Part shown: one piece after another, positions 8,249 to 13,422 of the stretch | How positions within the stretch are numbered: the first letter of the stretch is position 1 | Layout of the letters: every line of letters starts with the position of its first letter | IMG/VR virus record: IMGVR_UViG_3300022752_000354 | Span: 1 to 25,525 of that record | DNA length: 25,525 bases | Source of the DNA: a virus | Reading direction: 5' to 3' (one strand) | Notes under the pieces: model-generated | Databases searched by the model: none | What the model was told of the DNA's origin: nothing | What the model saw: the letters and a program-made list of their open reading frames with translations, nothing else | Made by a program: the position numbers and the translations under genes

Positions 8249-8344
8249 TTAGACTACTAGTAAGTAGCCTAGAGAGATACGCCTCTAGACAAGTCGGCGG
8301 GTGCGCTGATAGGATACTAACTAGACTACTTACTAGTAGCCTAA
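8249..8344. repeat. 24-base inverted repeat in the early leader
   Basis: The left arm (8249-8272) and right arm (8321-8344) are complementary at 22 of 24 positions, including an unbroken 14-base core CTACTAGTAAGTAG / CTACTTACTAGTAG. The 48-base loop contains a smaller inverted repeat CTAGAG (8269-8274) / CTCTAG (8283-8288). Because the arms share flanks, on the plus strand both also read AGACTACT...AGTAGCCTA. It lies between promoter P3 and the ribosome site of the gene at 8369, so the RNA leader should fold into a long hairpin. Confidence 0.7.
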
Positions 8345-8368
8345 TCACTAGAGAGAGGATAAATAGTA

Positions 8369-8701
8369 ATGCCGTATAACCCTTATGGGGTTAGCGGTAG
8401 TATTATCACCCCACCTAGACAAGTTAGGGCAAGTAAAGCATGGCGTAGGCAATACCCACGCAAGGCGTACTTCTCTAATCTAGTAGTGAGGGATAAGGCG
8501 GGCAATATAATCGTGGCTATCGAGGATAGTCAAGCGGTTAAACTTGCTAAGCGTGTCGCTAAGAACGCTAAGCCTAAGGATACTACCCCTAAACCCTTAA
8601 CAGAGTTAGAATTGCGTAGAATTGCGCTTGATGAGCGTAAGCGTGAGTTCGAGGCTAAACAAGCGGAGAACTATCGTAAGTTAGTCGGCAATTACAATTA
8701 G
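8369..8701 (+). CDS. Basic early protein of unknown function
   Basis: 110 residues and the first gene of the plus-strand operon. The ATG is preceded by GAGAGAGGATAA, a leader motif that recurs before several genes here (8823, 11279, 11645). The protein is strongly basic. Its N-terminus is Pro/Tyr/Arg-rich ('RQVRASKAWRRQYPRKAY'). The middle has a short beta-like segment ('NLVVRDKAGNIIVAIED') and the C-terminal ~45 residues are a charged helix ('ELRRIALDERKREFEAKQ'). I do not recognise a family. First place in an early operon and basic charge fit a nucleic-acid or host-takeover protein, but that is inference. Confidence 0.75.
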   Translation: MPYNPYGVSGSIITPPRQVRASKAWRRQYPRKAYFSNLVVRDKAGNIIVAIEDSQAVKLAKRVAKNAKPKDTTPKPLTELELRRIALDERKREFEAKQAENYRKLVGNYN

Positions 8702-8710
8702 TAGCCGATA

Positions 8711-8761
8711 GTCCTAGCCCGTAGGTCGGGTGTCTATGGGGTTCGATACCCCACTAGGACA
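8711..8761 (+). ncRNA. tRNA-like element with acceptor and T arms but no room for D plus anticodon arms
   Basis: GTCCTAG (8711-8717) pairs perfectly with CTAGGAC (8754-8760) as a 7-bp acceptor stem. TGGGG (8737-8741) and CCCCA (8749-8753) form a 5-bp T stem around the canonical 7-base loop TTCGATA, and the T stem abuts the acceptor strand with no spacer, exactly as in tRNA. A8761 would be the discriminator base; CCA does not follow directly (CGCCA does). Between the arms are only 19 bases, which fold into one 4-bp hairpin, CCCG/CGGG (8718-8730). A full tRNA needs about 25 bases more. Possible roles are a degenerate tRNA, an RNase P processing site in the operon RNA (a 12-bp acceptor/T helix is the minimal substrate), or an attachment-site relic. 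Confidence 0.65.
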
Positions 8762-8780
8762 CGCCATAAGTCGGGGGTAC

Positions 8781-8810
8781 TTGACTTATATGCCCTAAGT
8801 ATGCTATACT
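8781..8810 (+). promoter_or_regulatory. Promoter P4 (TTGACT-N18-TATACT)
   Basis: -35 TTGACT (8781-8786) and -10 TATACT (8805-8810), 18 bases apart, just after the tRNA-like element and ahead of the gene at 8836. An inverted repeat ATAAGTC (8766-8772) / GACTTAT (8783-8789) overlaps the -35, and a longer palindrome covers the -10. Confidence 0.7.
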
Positions 8811-8814
8811 TAGG
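8794..8814. promoter_or_regulatory. Palindromic operator over the P4 -10 box
   Basis: CCTAAGTAT-GCT-ATACTTAGG: perfect 9-base arms with a 3-base centre, covering the P4 -10 element. The geometry (perfect arms, 3-base centre, -10 inside) is the same as at P5, though the arm sequences differ. Strong candidate for a repressor site; the protein is not identified. Confidence 0.6.
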
Positions 8815-8835
8815 TATAAGTAGAGAGGATAAGAT

Positions 8836-8937
8836 ATGTTGCTAGAGATACTAGTAGCGGTTCAGACCTTAGCGATTATAGCACTAGTGGCTAGAGTTAA
8901 TCGACTACAAGGTCGCCTAGAGTATAGGGGTCGCTAA
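8836..8937 (+). CDS. 33-residue single-pass membrane peptide
   Basis: ATG preceded by AGAGAGGATAA. The product is a 33-residue peptide whose residues ~2-19 ('LLEILVAVQTLAIIALVA') form one hydrophobic helix, followed by a basic tail ('RVNRLQGRLEYRGR'). This gives a membrane anchor with the tail inside by the positive-inside rule. It lies directly downstream of P4, and its stop overlaps the next start (TAATG), so the two are translationally coupled. Function unknown; small membrane peptides in early phage operons often act on the host membrane or exclude other phages, which here is only a guess. Confidence 0.65.
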   Translation: MLLEILVAVQTLAIIALVARVNRLQGRLEYRGR

Positions 8938-9116
8938 TGTCGGACAATGTAGTAATTGAGATTACTAAGGACGACTTAGAACTTATACGCAAGTCCTTAA
9001 GAACTCAAGAGAATTGGTACACTAGGTCAGACTTTAAGAGTATGGCTATGGCTACCAATTTGCTAAGAAGTAAAGTTAATGATATAATGATAGAACTAGA
9101 ACTACCAATAAAGTAA
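8937..9116 (+). CDS. Small helical protein of unknown function
   Basis: 59 residues; the start overlaps the preceding stop by one base (TAATG). Charged and mostly helical: 'IEITKDDLELIRKSL' then 'TNLLRSKVNDIMIELELP'. No Cys pairs, signal or membrane segment. I do not recognise it. It is followed at once by the AAGGAG ribosome site of the amidoligase gene. Confidence 0.65.
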   Translation: MSDNVVIEITKDDLELIRKSLRTQENWYTRSDFKSMAMATNLLRSKVNDIMIELELPIK

Positions 9117-9125
9117 GGAGTTGAT

Positions 9126-10337
9126 ATGCCGATAGATAGTGACGAACCTACCGAACATGGTTGCGGTACTTGTAGTTATACATCTACCAATGATGACGAC
9201 TTCATAATGGTAGGTGATGACCTACTATGTGAGGGTTGCCGAGCATGGTGTAATTATTGTGAGGAGTATTGCCACAATGATAACACCCACTATGTAGAGG
9301 GTATCGGTGATTATTGTGAAAGTTGTTGGGAGAATAATACTAACTACTGCGAGAGATGTAGTTGTACATATTCCGACAATGAGAGCATGTACAATATCGA
9401 GGATAGGGGTGAGTATTGGTGTGAAGGTTGCTATGAGGACAATGGTTCTTATTGTGATGACTGCGACCAATACTATGCTAATGAGTGTGAGGGTTGCGGT
9501 GGTGGTGGTAGGACTAACCTTATCCACGACTACTCTTACAAGCCCGACCCTAAGTTTATAGGTCAAGATAAGAATAACCTATACTTTGGTATAGAATTAG
9601 AAATGGAGATTAGGTCAGGCGACCTAGCGAGTAGTGCTAAATATGTAGCAGAAAATATAGGCGAGTGGTTCTATATGAAGCAAGATAGCAGTATCGGTCA
9701 AGGTGGCTATCGAGGCTTCGAGTTAGTATCTCACCCTATATCCTTTACTAAGTGGTCGGATATGCCAGACTTTGATAGAACCTTAGACTATCTAAGAGAA
9801 CATCAAGAGGCAAGGGCATGGGACGCTAAGAGTTGCGGACTACATATACATGTAAGTCGAGAGGGGTTCAAGGGTGGCGCACATGTACATAGGTGGTTAG
9901 CACTAGTGTACAAGAACGCACCCGATATGATGAGATTTGCTGGTCGTAAGTCAGACTACGCAAAGTTCAATGATGTGTACAAGTATGATGATTATGATAG
10001 ACCATACTTTACACTAGCCGACAAGGTGGCAGACCCTAGAAGGGTAAGCACCGAGAGGCACTCTGCTATAAATACACGCAACGAACATACGCTAGAACTT
10101 AGGTTCTTTAGGGGAACTACTAAGCCTAGTGGTGTCCGTAGTGCTATACAATTAGCACACGCTAGTATAGAATATACTCGCAACCTAAACCTATCAGATG
10201 TAAAGATAGGTATGCTAGGGTGGGAGTGGTTCTATGATTATGTAGAAGCCAACAATGGCTACTACCCTGACTTATATGAGCGTATGTCCAAAGTACGCTC
10301 ATTAAGTATCAACAGTAATGAGTTAGTCAATGCGTAA
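9126..10337 (+). CDS. Amidoligase (glutamine-synthetase-like COOH-NH2 ligase) with N-terminal eight-CxxC zinc-binding region
   Basis: 403 residues, ATG with AAGGAG 5 nt upstream. Residues 1-124 hold 18 cysteines, including eight CxxC pairs (13/16, 35/38, 42/45, 64/67, 75/78, 99/102, 110/113, 121/124), interrupted by acidic and Tyr/Asn-rich loops. This looks like an array of zinc knuckles. From ~152 the sequence matches the Amidoligase_2 family: 'FGIELEMEI' (154-162, metal-binding Glu residues), 'GFELVSHP' (197-204), 'CGLHIHVS' (237-244) and 'LELRFFRGT' (323-331). Family members join a carboxylate to an amine using ATP. The next gene is a class-II glutamine amidotransferase, which could supply ammonia. 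The substrate is unknown: host protein, cell wall or a metabolite. Family assignment is strong, function in phage open. Confidence 0.85.
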   Translation: MPIDSDEPTEHGCGTCSYTSTNDDDFIMVGDDLLCEGCRAWCNYCEEYCHNDNTHYVEGIGDYCESCWENNTNYCERCSCTYSDNESMYNIEDRGEYWCEGCYEDNGSYCDDCDQYYANECEGCGGGGRTNLIHDYSYKPDPKFIGQDKNNLYFGIELEMEIRSGDLASSAKYVAENIGEWFYMKQDSSIGQGGYRGFELVSHPISFTKWSDMPDFDRTLDYLREHQEARAWDAKSCGLHIHVSREGFKGGAHVHRWLALVYKNAPDMMRFAGRKSDYAKFNDVYKYDDYDRPYFTLADKVADPRRVSTERHSAINTRNEHTLELRFFRGTTKPSGVRSAIQLAHASIEYTRNLNLSDVKIGMLGWEWFYDYVEANNGYYPDLYERMSKVRSLSINSNELVNA

Positions 10338-10349
10338 GAGAGGAGATAT

Positions 10350-11222
10350 ATGTGTCTATTAGTGGTGTGTAATCCCAATTCCACGCCTAGTAAAGATGAC
10401 CTTAGCATGGGTGCGTGTAAGAACCCACATGGCTTTGGCTTTGCGATAGATACTGGTGAGGGTATTATATCAGAACGCAGTATGTCCGCTAAGAAATCTA
10501 TCAGAAGGTTCTTAGAACTTAGAGAGCAATATCCTAATGGCTACGCTATGTGGCACGCTAGGTATGCTACTCACGGAGTTAAGAACGAACTAAACTGCCA
10601 CCCCTTCAAGGTAGTGGGCGAGCACGATACTTACTTAGCGCACAATGGTGTGTTAGATATTCATATACCTAAAGGTGATAAGCGTAGCGACACTAGGATT
10701 ATGGCAGAGGAGTTATTGCCTAGACTAGGTGGCGTGTCTGCTTTAGATGACGACTATGTATATGATATGATTAGTTCATGGGCTAGTGGTAATAAGATAG
10801 CAGTAATGACTAATGACCCTAGCGCACAGTACAAGATTTATATTGTCAATGAAAGTCTAGGTAGTTGGGACGACAATGGTGTGTGGTGGAGTAATAACTC
10901 TCACAAGTCTACCATATCTACGCCACGAACTACCACCTATAACTACACCTATGGTGAGCCTAGCGTGTATGATATAGTAGCACTAGACAAGCACTTCGAC
11001 CCTTCAATGTATGAGGATAATAAGTTCGAATGTCCTAATTGTGAGGCAGTAATAGATACATGGGAGAGTGAACTATATTGTACCATGTGTGAGTGTTGCT
11101 TTGATTGTAGCGCACAGTTCTTAGATTGCTTGTGCTATAATCCTACTGCTAAGAGCATGATAAGAGATGAGTATGGATTTTTAAGTGAGAAGTGGTACAG
11201 TAGAGAGCCACTTGACTTCTAG
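10350..11222 (+). CDS. Class-II glutamine amidotransferase with C-terminal zinc ribbon
   Basis: 290 residues, ATG preceded by GAGAGGAG. Met-Cys start: Met removal would expose Cys2 as the N-terminal nucleophile of the Ntn fold. The family signatures are visible: 'HGFGFAI' (27-33), 'HARYATHG' (69-76, Arg71 binding the glutamine carboxylate), 'NCHPF' (82-86) and 'AHNGVL' (97-102). It should hydrolyse glutamine to glutamate and ammonia. The C-terminus carries CxxC pairs at 228/231 and 244/247 plus further Cys at 249, 250, 253, 260 and 262, echoing the Cys-rich start of the amidoligase 12 nt upstream. The partners are probably co-expressed and may form a complex passing ammonia to the ligase. There is no synthetase domain of its own (not asparagine synthetase length). 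Confidence 0.88.
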   Translation: MCLLVVCNPNSTPSKDDLSMGACKNPHGFGFAIDTGEGIISERSMSAKKSIRRFLELREQYPNGYAMWHARYATHGVKNELNCHPFKVVGEHDTYLAHNGVLDIHIPKGDKRSDTRIMAEELLPRLGGVSALDDDYVYDMISSWASGNKIAVMTNDPSAQYKIYIVNESLGSWDDNGVWWSNNSHKSTISTPRTTTYNYTYGEPSVYDIVALDKHFDPSMYEDNKFECPNCEAVIDTWESELYCTMCECCFDCSAQFLDCLCYNPTAKSMIRDEYGFLSEKWYSREPLDF

Positions 11223-11245
11223 AATTGGTAGTGATATAATCACTA
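11212..11245 (+). promoter_or_regulatory. Promoter P5 (TTGACT-N17-TATAAT) with a palindromic operator over the -10
   Basis: -35 TTGACT (11212-11217) lies inside the last codons of the amidotransferase gene; -10 TATAAT is at 11235-11240 after 17 bases. A perfect palindrome TAGTGAT-ATA-ATCACTA (11229-11245) is centred on the -10. It would give the downstream genes, including whiB, separate control from the amidoligase pair. A small hairpin CTTGG/CCAAG (11265-11269 / 11277-11281) follows in the leader. Confidence 0.75.
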
Positions 11246-11291
11246 TCGATACCGACAGACACCACTTGGTAAATTGCCAAGAGGATAACTA

Positions 11292-11309
11292 ATGAAAGGT
11301 AAAGTATGA
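11292..11309 (+). CDS. Five-codon leader mini-ORF (MKGKV)
   Basis: ATG AAA GGT AAA GTA TGA. The ATG follows the operon's standard leader AGAGGATAA at the usual distance, while the next gene's ATG (11306) overlaps this stop as ATGA and has only a weak AAAGGT site. The ribosome may therefore load here and restart at 11306. It may be no more than a coupling device. Too short to judge by codon use. Confidence 0.35.
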   Translation: MKGKV

Positions 11310-11596
11310 CAACCACGACAGCAGAACAAATAGAGAACTACTTGGCTAGCATATCGCTAACACTAGCAGACCTATCAGATGAGTTGGCAACAATTCAATT
11401 TGATTTAGAGGACGCTAATGGATATGAACCAAGAGGTACAATACTTAAAGCACTACCTAATCAGACTAGGTTCAAGCCTAAGTCAGTATGGGTATCGCTA
11501 GGTAATGGTAAGTATCAACATTTGACTGGTGAGAAAGGCTTAATCGCTAAGCACTCACGCCTTGACGGGTACACTTCAGTAGTATTCCGCCCATAA
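11306..11596 (+). CDS. 96-residue protein of unknown function
   Basis: First full gene after P5. The N-terminal half is an acidic helix ('AEQIENYLASISLTLADLSDELATIQFDLED'[in two parts] at about 6-36). The C-terminal half is beta-like ('KSVWVSLGNGKYQHLTGEKG'). The Leu spacing in the helix suggests a short coiled coil. I do not recognise it. Its start overlaps the mini-ORF stop (ATGA). Confidence 0.65.
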   Translation: MTTTTAEQIENYLASISLTLADLSDELATIQFDLEDANGYEPRGTILKALPNQTRFKPKSVWVSLGNGKYQHLTGEKGLIAKHSRLDGYTSVVFRP

Positions 11597-11610
11597 TAAA
11601 CTAGTTAATT

Positions 11611-11636
11611 GTGGGTGGGGTTATTGCCCCACCTAC
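11611..11636 (+). other. Intergenic GC-rich stem-loop
   Basis: GTGGGTGGGG (11611-11620) pairs with CCCCACCTAC (11627-11636), 10 bp with one G-U, around a TTATTG loop. It is the most stable small hairpin in an otherwise AT-rich operon. No T-run follows, so it is not a standard terminator. It may protect RNA ends, pause polymerase, or set off expression of the whiB group. Confidence 0.5.
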
Positions 11637-11656
11637 GCAAACAGAGAGGATAATAT

Positions 11657-11797
11657 ATGTTAGAGGAATACGCATGGACTTCTTATATCAGAAAGTCTGA
11701 CACTCAAAGTCTATCAGATGACGAGTTAAAACAAATGGTATCAGAATTAAACATGGCAGTTCAGGCTATCTGCTTTACTCATGGGATACATAACTAA
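11657..11797 (+). CDS. 46-residue protein of unknown function, coupled to whiB
   Basis: ATG with AGAGAGGATAA upstream; the stop overlaps the whiB-like start by one base (TAATG). The middle is an acidic helix ('SLSDDELKQMVSELNMAVQ') and the tail reads 'AICFTHGIHN'. No known family. Coupling to the WhiB gene suggests the two products are wanted in similar amounts. Confidence 0.6.
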   Translation: MLEEYAWTSYIRKSDTQSLSDDELKQMVSELNMAVQAICFTHGIHN

Positions 11798-12225
11798 TGG
11801 CAGGTGCGTTTGGTACTGGTCTTAAGAATAGCGTGTTTGGCTATCTGTTTAATGACTTAGACTTAGATGTTAGTGATGGGTTATGTGTTAAACATGATGA
11901 CCCTGACCTATGGTTCGCTGGCGAAGCCGAGAAAGAGGACGGCGAGAAGTGGACATTCAATAGAAAACAGAGAGAGCGAGTAGCACTAGAAGTAGATAGG
12001 GCTACACAGGCTCTAGCAATATGTAAGAATTGTCCAGCCAAAGTTAATTGTTTAGAACTTGGTATGCGTGGTACACAGATATACTATGGTATATATGGTG
12101 GCACTATGCCAGGTGAAAGATTACTTAAACTTGGTAGGAGTATGAAAAAAGCAGAGTACGCTAACAAGTTAAACTTTGCAAATAAAGTTAGGAGAACTAT
12201 GAAAGAAAGGGGAATAAGTGGATAG
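11797..12225 (+). CDS. whiB: WhiB-family Fe-S transcription regulator
   Basis: 142 residues. Four cysteines at 30, 76, 79 and 85 give the WhiB signature C-xn-CxxC-x5-C ('CKNCPAKVNC' at 76-85), ligands for a [4Fe-4S] cluster. The glycine turn that in hosts reads G-[VI]-W-G-G is here 'GIYGG' (98-102), with Tyr for Trp. 'MPGERLLKL' follows, then a long basic C-terminal helix region ('KKAEYANKLNFANKVRRTMKE' in part) suited to DNA. WhiB proteins bind host sigma factor region 4 and change promoter choice. Phage versions (mycobacteriophage TM4 WhiBTM4 is the studied case) can act as dominant negatives. The family is restricted to Actinobacteria and their phages, so this is the best host marker. Confidence 0.93.
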   Translation: MAGAFGTGLKNSVFGYLFNDLDLDVSDGLCVKHDDPDLWFAGEAEKEDGEKWTFNRKQRERVALEVDRATQALAICKNCPAKVNCLELGMRGTQIYYGIYGGTMPGERLLKLGRSMKKAEYANKLNFANKVRRTMKERGISG

Positions 12226-12394
12226 TGATATAGTCTGGCAAGGGGTAATCACTAATGATATGGTAGCAGGTTGGTCTGCTGATAAAGTAAGTACACTTAT
12301 CAGAGAACTAGACGACTTGGTATTCATTACATATGAAGAATTATCTAGCGACAGAGAAAACTTAGAAGGTCTATTCGACAATGAATACGAATAG
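12218..12394 (+). CDS. 58-residue acidic protein of unknown function
   Basis: GTG start (12218) with an AAAGGGG ribosome site five bases upstream, overlapping the whiB end by 8 nt; the stop lies inside the next gene (14-nt overlap). Strongly acidic ('RELDDLVFITYEELSSDREN' at 30-49). No Cys and no membrane segment. An internal ATG at codon 15 is a weaker start. Not recognised. Confidence 0.6.
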   Translation: MDSDIVWQGVITNDMVAGWSADKVSTLIRELDDLVFITYEELSSDRENLEGLFDNEYE

Positions 12395-12821
12395 AAAAAA
12401 GAAAAAAAGATTTAATATAAGAAAAGGATTTATATTGCTACTCGGTGTGGGGATATTACTTGTACTGAGTATCAAGTTTGCTAGCCATATTGGCGAGCCT
12501 ACTTCAACCCCGAAAGAAATATCTAAGGGTTGGACAGTAATGGATAGCAAGTCATACGCTCAGGATAAGTTATACGAGTGGCAATATAAACAATGGTCAT
12601 GCCTTAATAAGTTATGGACTAAGGAAAGCAATTGGAGACCCAACGCATACAATAAAGTTAAAGTAATGGGCAAGAATGCTGGAGGTATTCCACAACTATT
12701 AGGGCTTGACCCCAAAACTCCCGCGCCAAAGCAAATAGATAGAGGCTTGTCTTATATCTATAATAGGTATCACACACCTTGCGAAGCATGGAAGTTCTTT
12801 AATAAGAAAGGGTACTACTAA
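12381..12821 (+). CDS. Membrane-anchored lytic transglycosylase-like protein
   Basis: 146 residues. The basic N-terminus ('NRKKKKRFNIRKG') is followed by one membrane helix at ~17-33, so the rest should lie outside the membrane. The outer domain matches the short transglycosylase/resuscitation-factor-like domain common in actinobacterial phages: 'LNKLWTKESNW' (75-85) with Glu82 as the likely catalytic acid, 'AGGIPQLLG' and 'GLSYIYNRYHTPCEAW'. Cys74 and the Cys in 'TPCEAW' probably form a disulphide. It should cut glycan strands of peptidoglycan. It lies in the early operon, far from the lysis genes at 20235-20869, and its anchor points to a wall-remodelling role in infection rather than simple lysis. 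Confidence 0.8.
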   Translation: MNTNRKKKKRFNIRKGFILLLGVGILLVLSIKFASHIGEPTSTPKEISKGWTVMDSKSYAQDKLYEWQYKQWSCLNKLWTKESNWRPNAYNKVKVMGKNAGGIPQLLGLDPKTPAPKQIDRGLSYIYNRYHTPCEAWKFFNKKGYY

Positions 12822-13042
12822 TTAAACCTAAACACATTACAGAACTTAAGCCAGACTATAAGTCTGCTATGGACATTCGTGGTAGAGCCACTACCACATG
12901 TCCTTGCGGTTGTAATATCTGGAACTTAAAGACTGTCTTTGATGAAGAGACAGGTGAGATTGACATGTACTTTCTAGATATGGAGTGCGCTTTATGTGGC
13001 ACTCTTGCAACAGCACCAACACCAGATGATGAGGAGATATAA
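12821..13042 (+). CDS. 73-residue zinc-ribbon protein, likely ATT start
   Basis: The frame is open from 12821 and ends at 13042. The only ATG is internal (12869), but 'IKPKHITELKPDYKSAMDIRG' (first 21 codons, here described to codon 20) reads as real protein. ATT at 12821 overlaps the upstream stop (TAATT) in the same way TAATG joins its neighbours, and GAAAGGG lies 8 nt upstream. Two CxxC-type pairs, 'CPCGC' and 'CALCG', about 40 residues apart suggest a zinc ribbon. The tail is acidic. ATT is a rare but real start codon; starting at 12869 would give 57 residues. Confidence 0.6.
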   Translation: MKPKHITELKPDYKSAMDIRGRATTTCPCGCNIWNLKTVFDEETGEIDMYFLDMECALCGTLATAPTPDDEEI

Positions 13043-13218
13043 TGCCTACATATTCTTATAGATGTATAGATGATAAGACACTATTAGAACTAAGTCGTAA
13101 TGTAGATAACAGAGATGACTTAGTTGAATGCCCACAATGTAATAAAGAAATGACAAGAGAATATCAAGCCAACCCTGTACATTTTAAGGGCACTGGATTC
13201 TATTCAACGGGAGGTTAA
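13042..13218 (+). CDS. FmdB-like zinc-ribbon protein
   Basis: 58 residues; the start overlaps the upstream stop (TAATG). It has the FmdB-family pattern: 'MPTYSYRC' at the start, 'CPQC' at 31-34, and the ending 'FKGTGFYSTGG', which matches the F-x-G-x-GFY-x-T tail of that family. Cys8 stands alone where the family usually has a CxxC pair, so one zinc ligand may be missing or replaced. FmdB proteins are small presumed regulators; the job in phage is unknown. Confidence 0.75.
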   Translation: MPTYSYRCIDDKTLLELSRNVDNRDDLVECPQCNKEMTREYQANPVHFKGTGFYSTGG

Positions 13219-13219
13219 T

Positions 13220-13339
13220 ATGCCATATGGTAAATGCTGGGTGTGTGGTTGTATAATGAGTGGCGATAGTCAAACTCTAGAAGGTAAAGTTAAATGCGAT
13301 AGATGTGGTTGGATATCATCTAAGAATGGAGACTGGTAA
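13220..13339 (+). CDS. 39-residue zinc-ribbon peptide
   Basis: ATG one base after the upstream stop, with GGGAGG just upstream. The peptide contains 'CWVCGC' and 'CDRCGW' separated by a short loop, a minimal rubredoxin-like zinc ribbon, and ends 'SSKNGDW'. The stop overlaps the next start (TAATG). Not assigned to a family. Confidence 0.65.
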   Translation: MPYGKCWVCGCIMSGDSQTLEGKVKCDRCGWISSKNGDW

Positions 13340-13422
13340 TGGATAATACAATTCTATTATTAGAGGAAGCCAATAGAATTATGGCTGATATATTTAACAT
13401 AGAGGAGGATAGTAATGAGTGA
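13339..13422 (+). CDS. 27-residue acidic peptide
   Basis: Coupled to the previous gene by TAATG and overlapping the next by 8 nt. One amphipathic acidic helix ('ILLLEEANRIMADIFNIEED'). At this size only the tight junctions support it as a gene; it may serve mainly to bring ribosomes to the next start. Confidence 0.45.
   Translation: MDNTILLLEEANRIMADIFNIEEDSNE

Larger units (their letters stand above)
7480..8368. other. Large non-coding control region between divergent modules
   Basis: No convincing gene in about 890 bases. From left to right it holds a very AT-rich block (about 7501-7720, with runs of alternating T and A), a 9-bp stem-loop, and a DnaA-box match. A less structured stretch at ~7740-7990 follows, in which I see nothing beyond short AT-rich runs and a tandem 'cgactta' pair near 7803. 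Then come two Crp-like sites, three rightward sigma70-type promoters and a long inverted repeat leading into the first early gene. The terminase gene starts leftward from the left end, so this is the divergent switch between the early and head modules and a plausible replication start. Confidence 0.8.

Noticed and set aside
8711-8761. Reading the central hairpin as an anticodon arm (loop GTAGGTC, AGG as anticodon)
   Set aside because: Stem would be only three or four pairs, there is no D arm, and the base after the anticodon is not a purine; not called a functional tRNA.
9225-9566. 113-codon minus-strand frame opposite the Cys-rich amidoligase region
   Set aside because: Val/Ile/Thr-rich antisense of a repetitive Asp/Tyr/Cys coding stretch.
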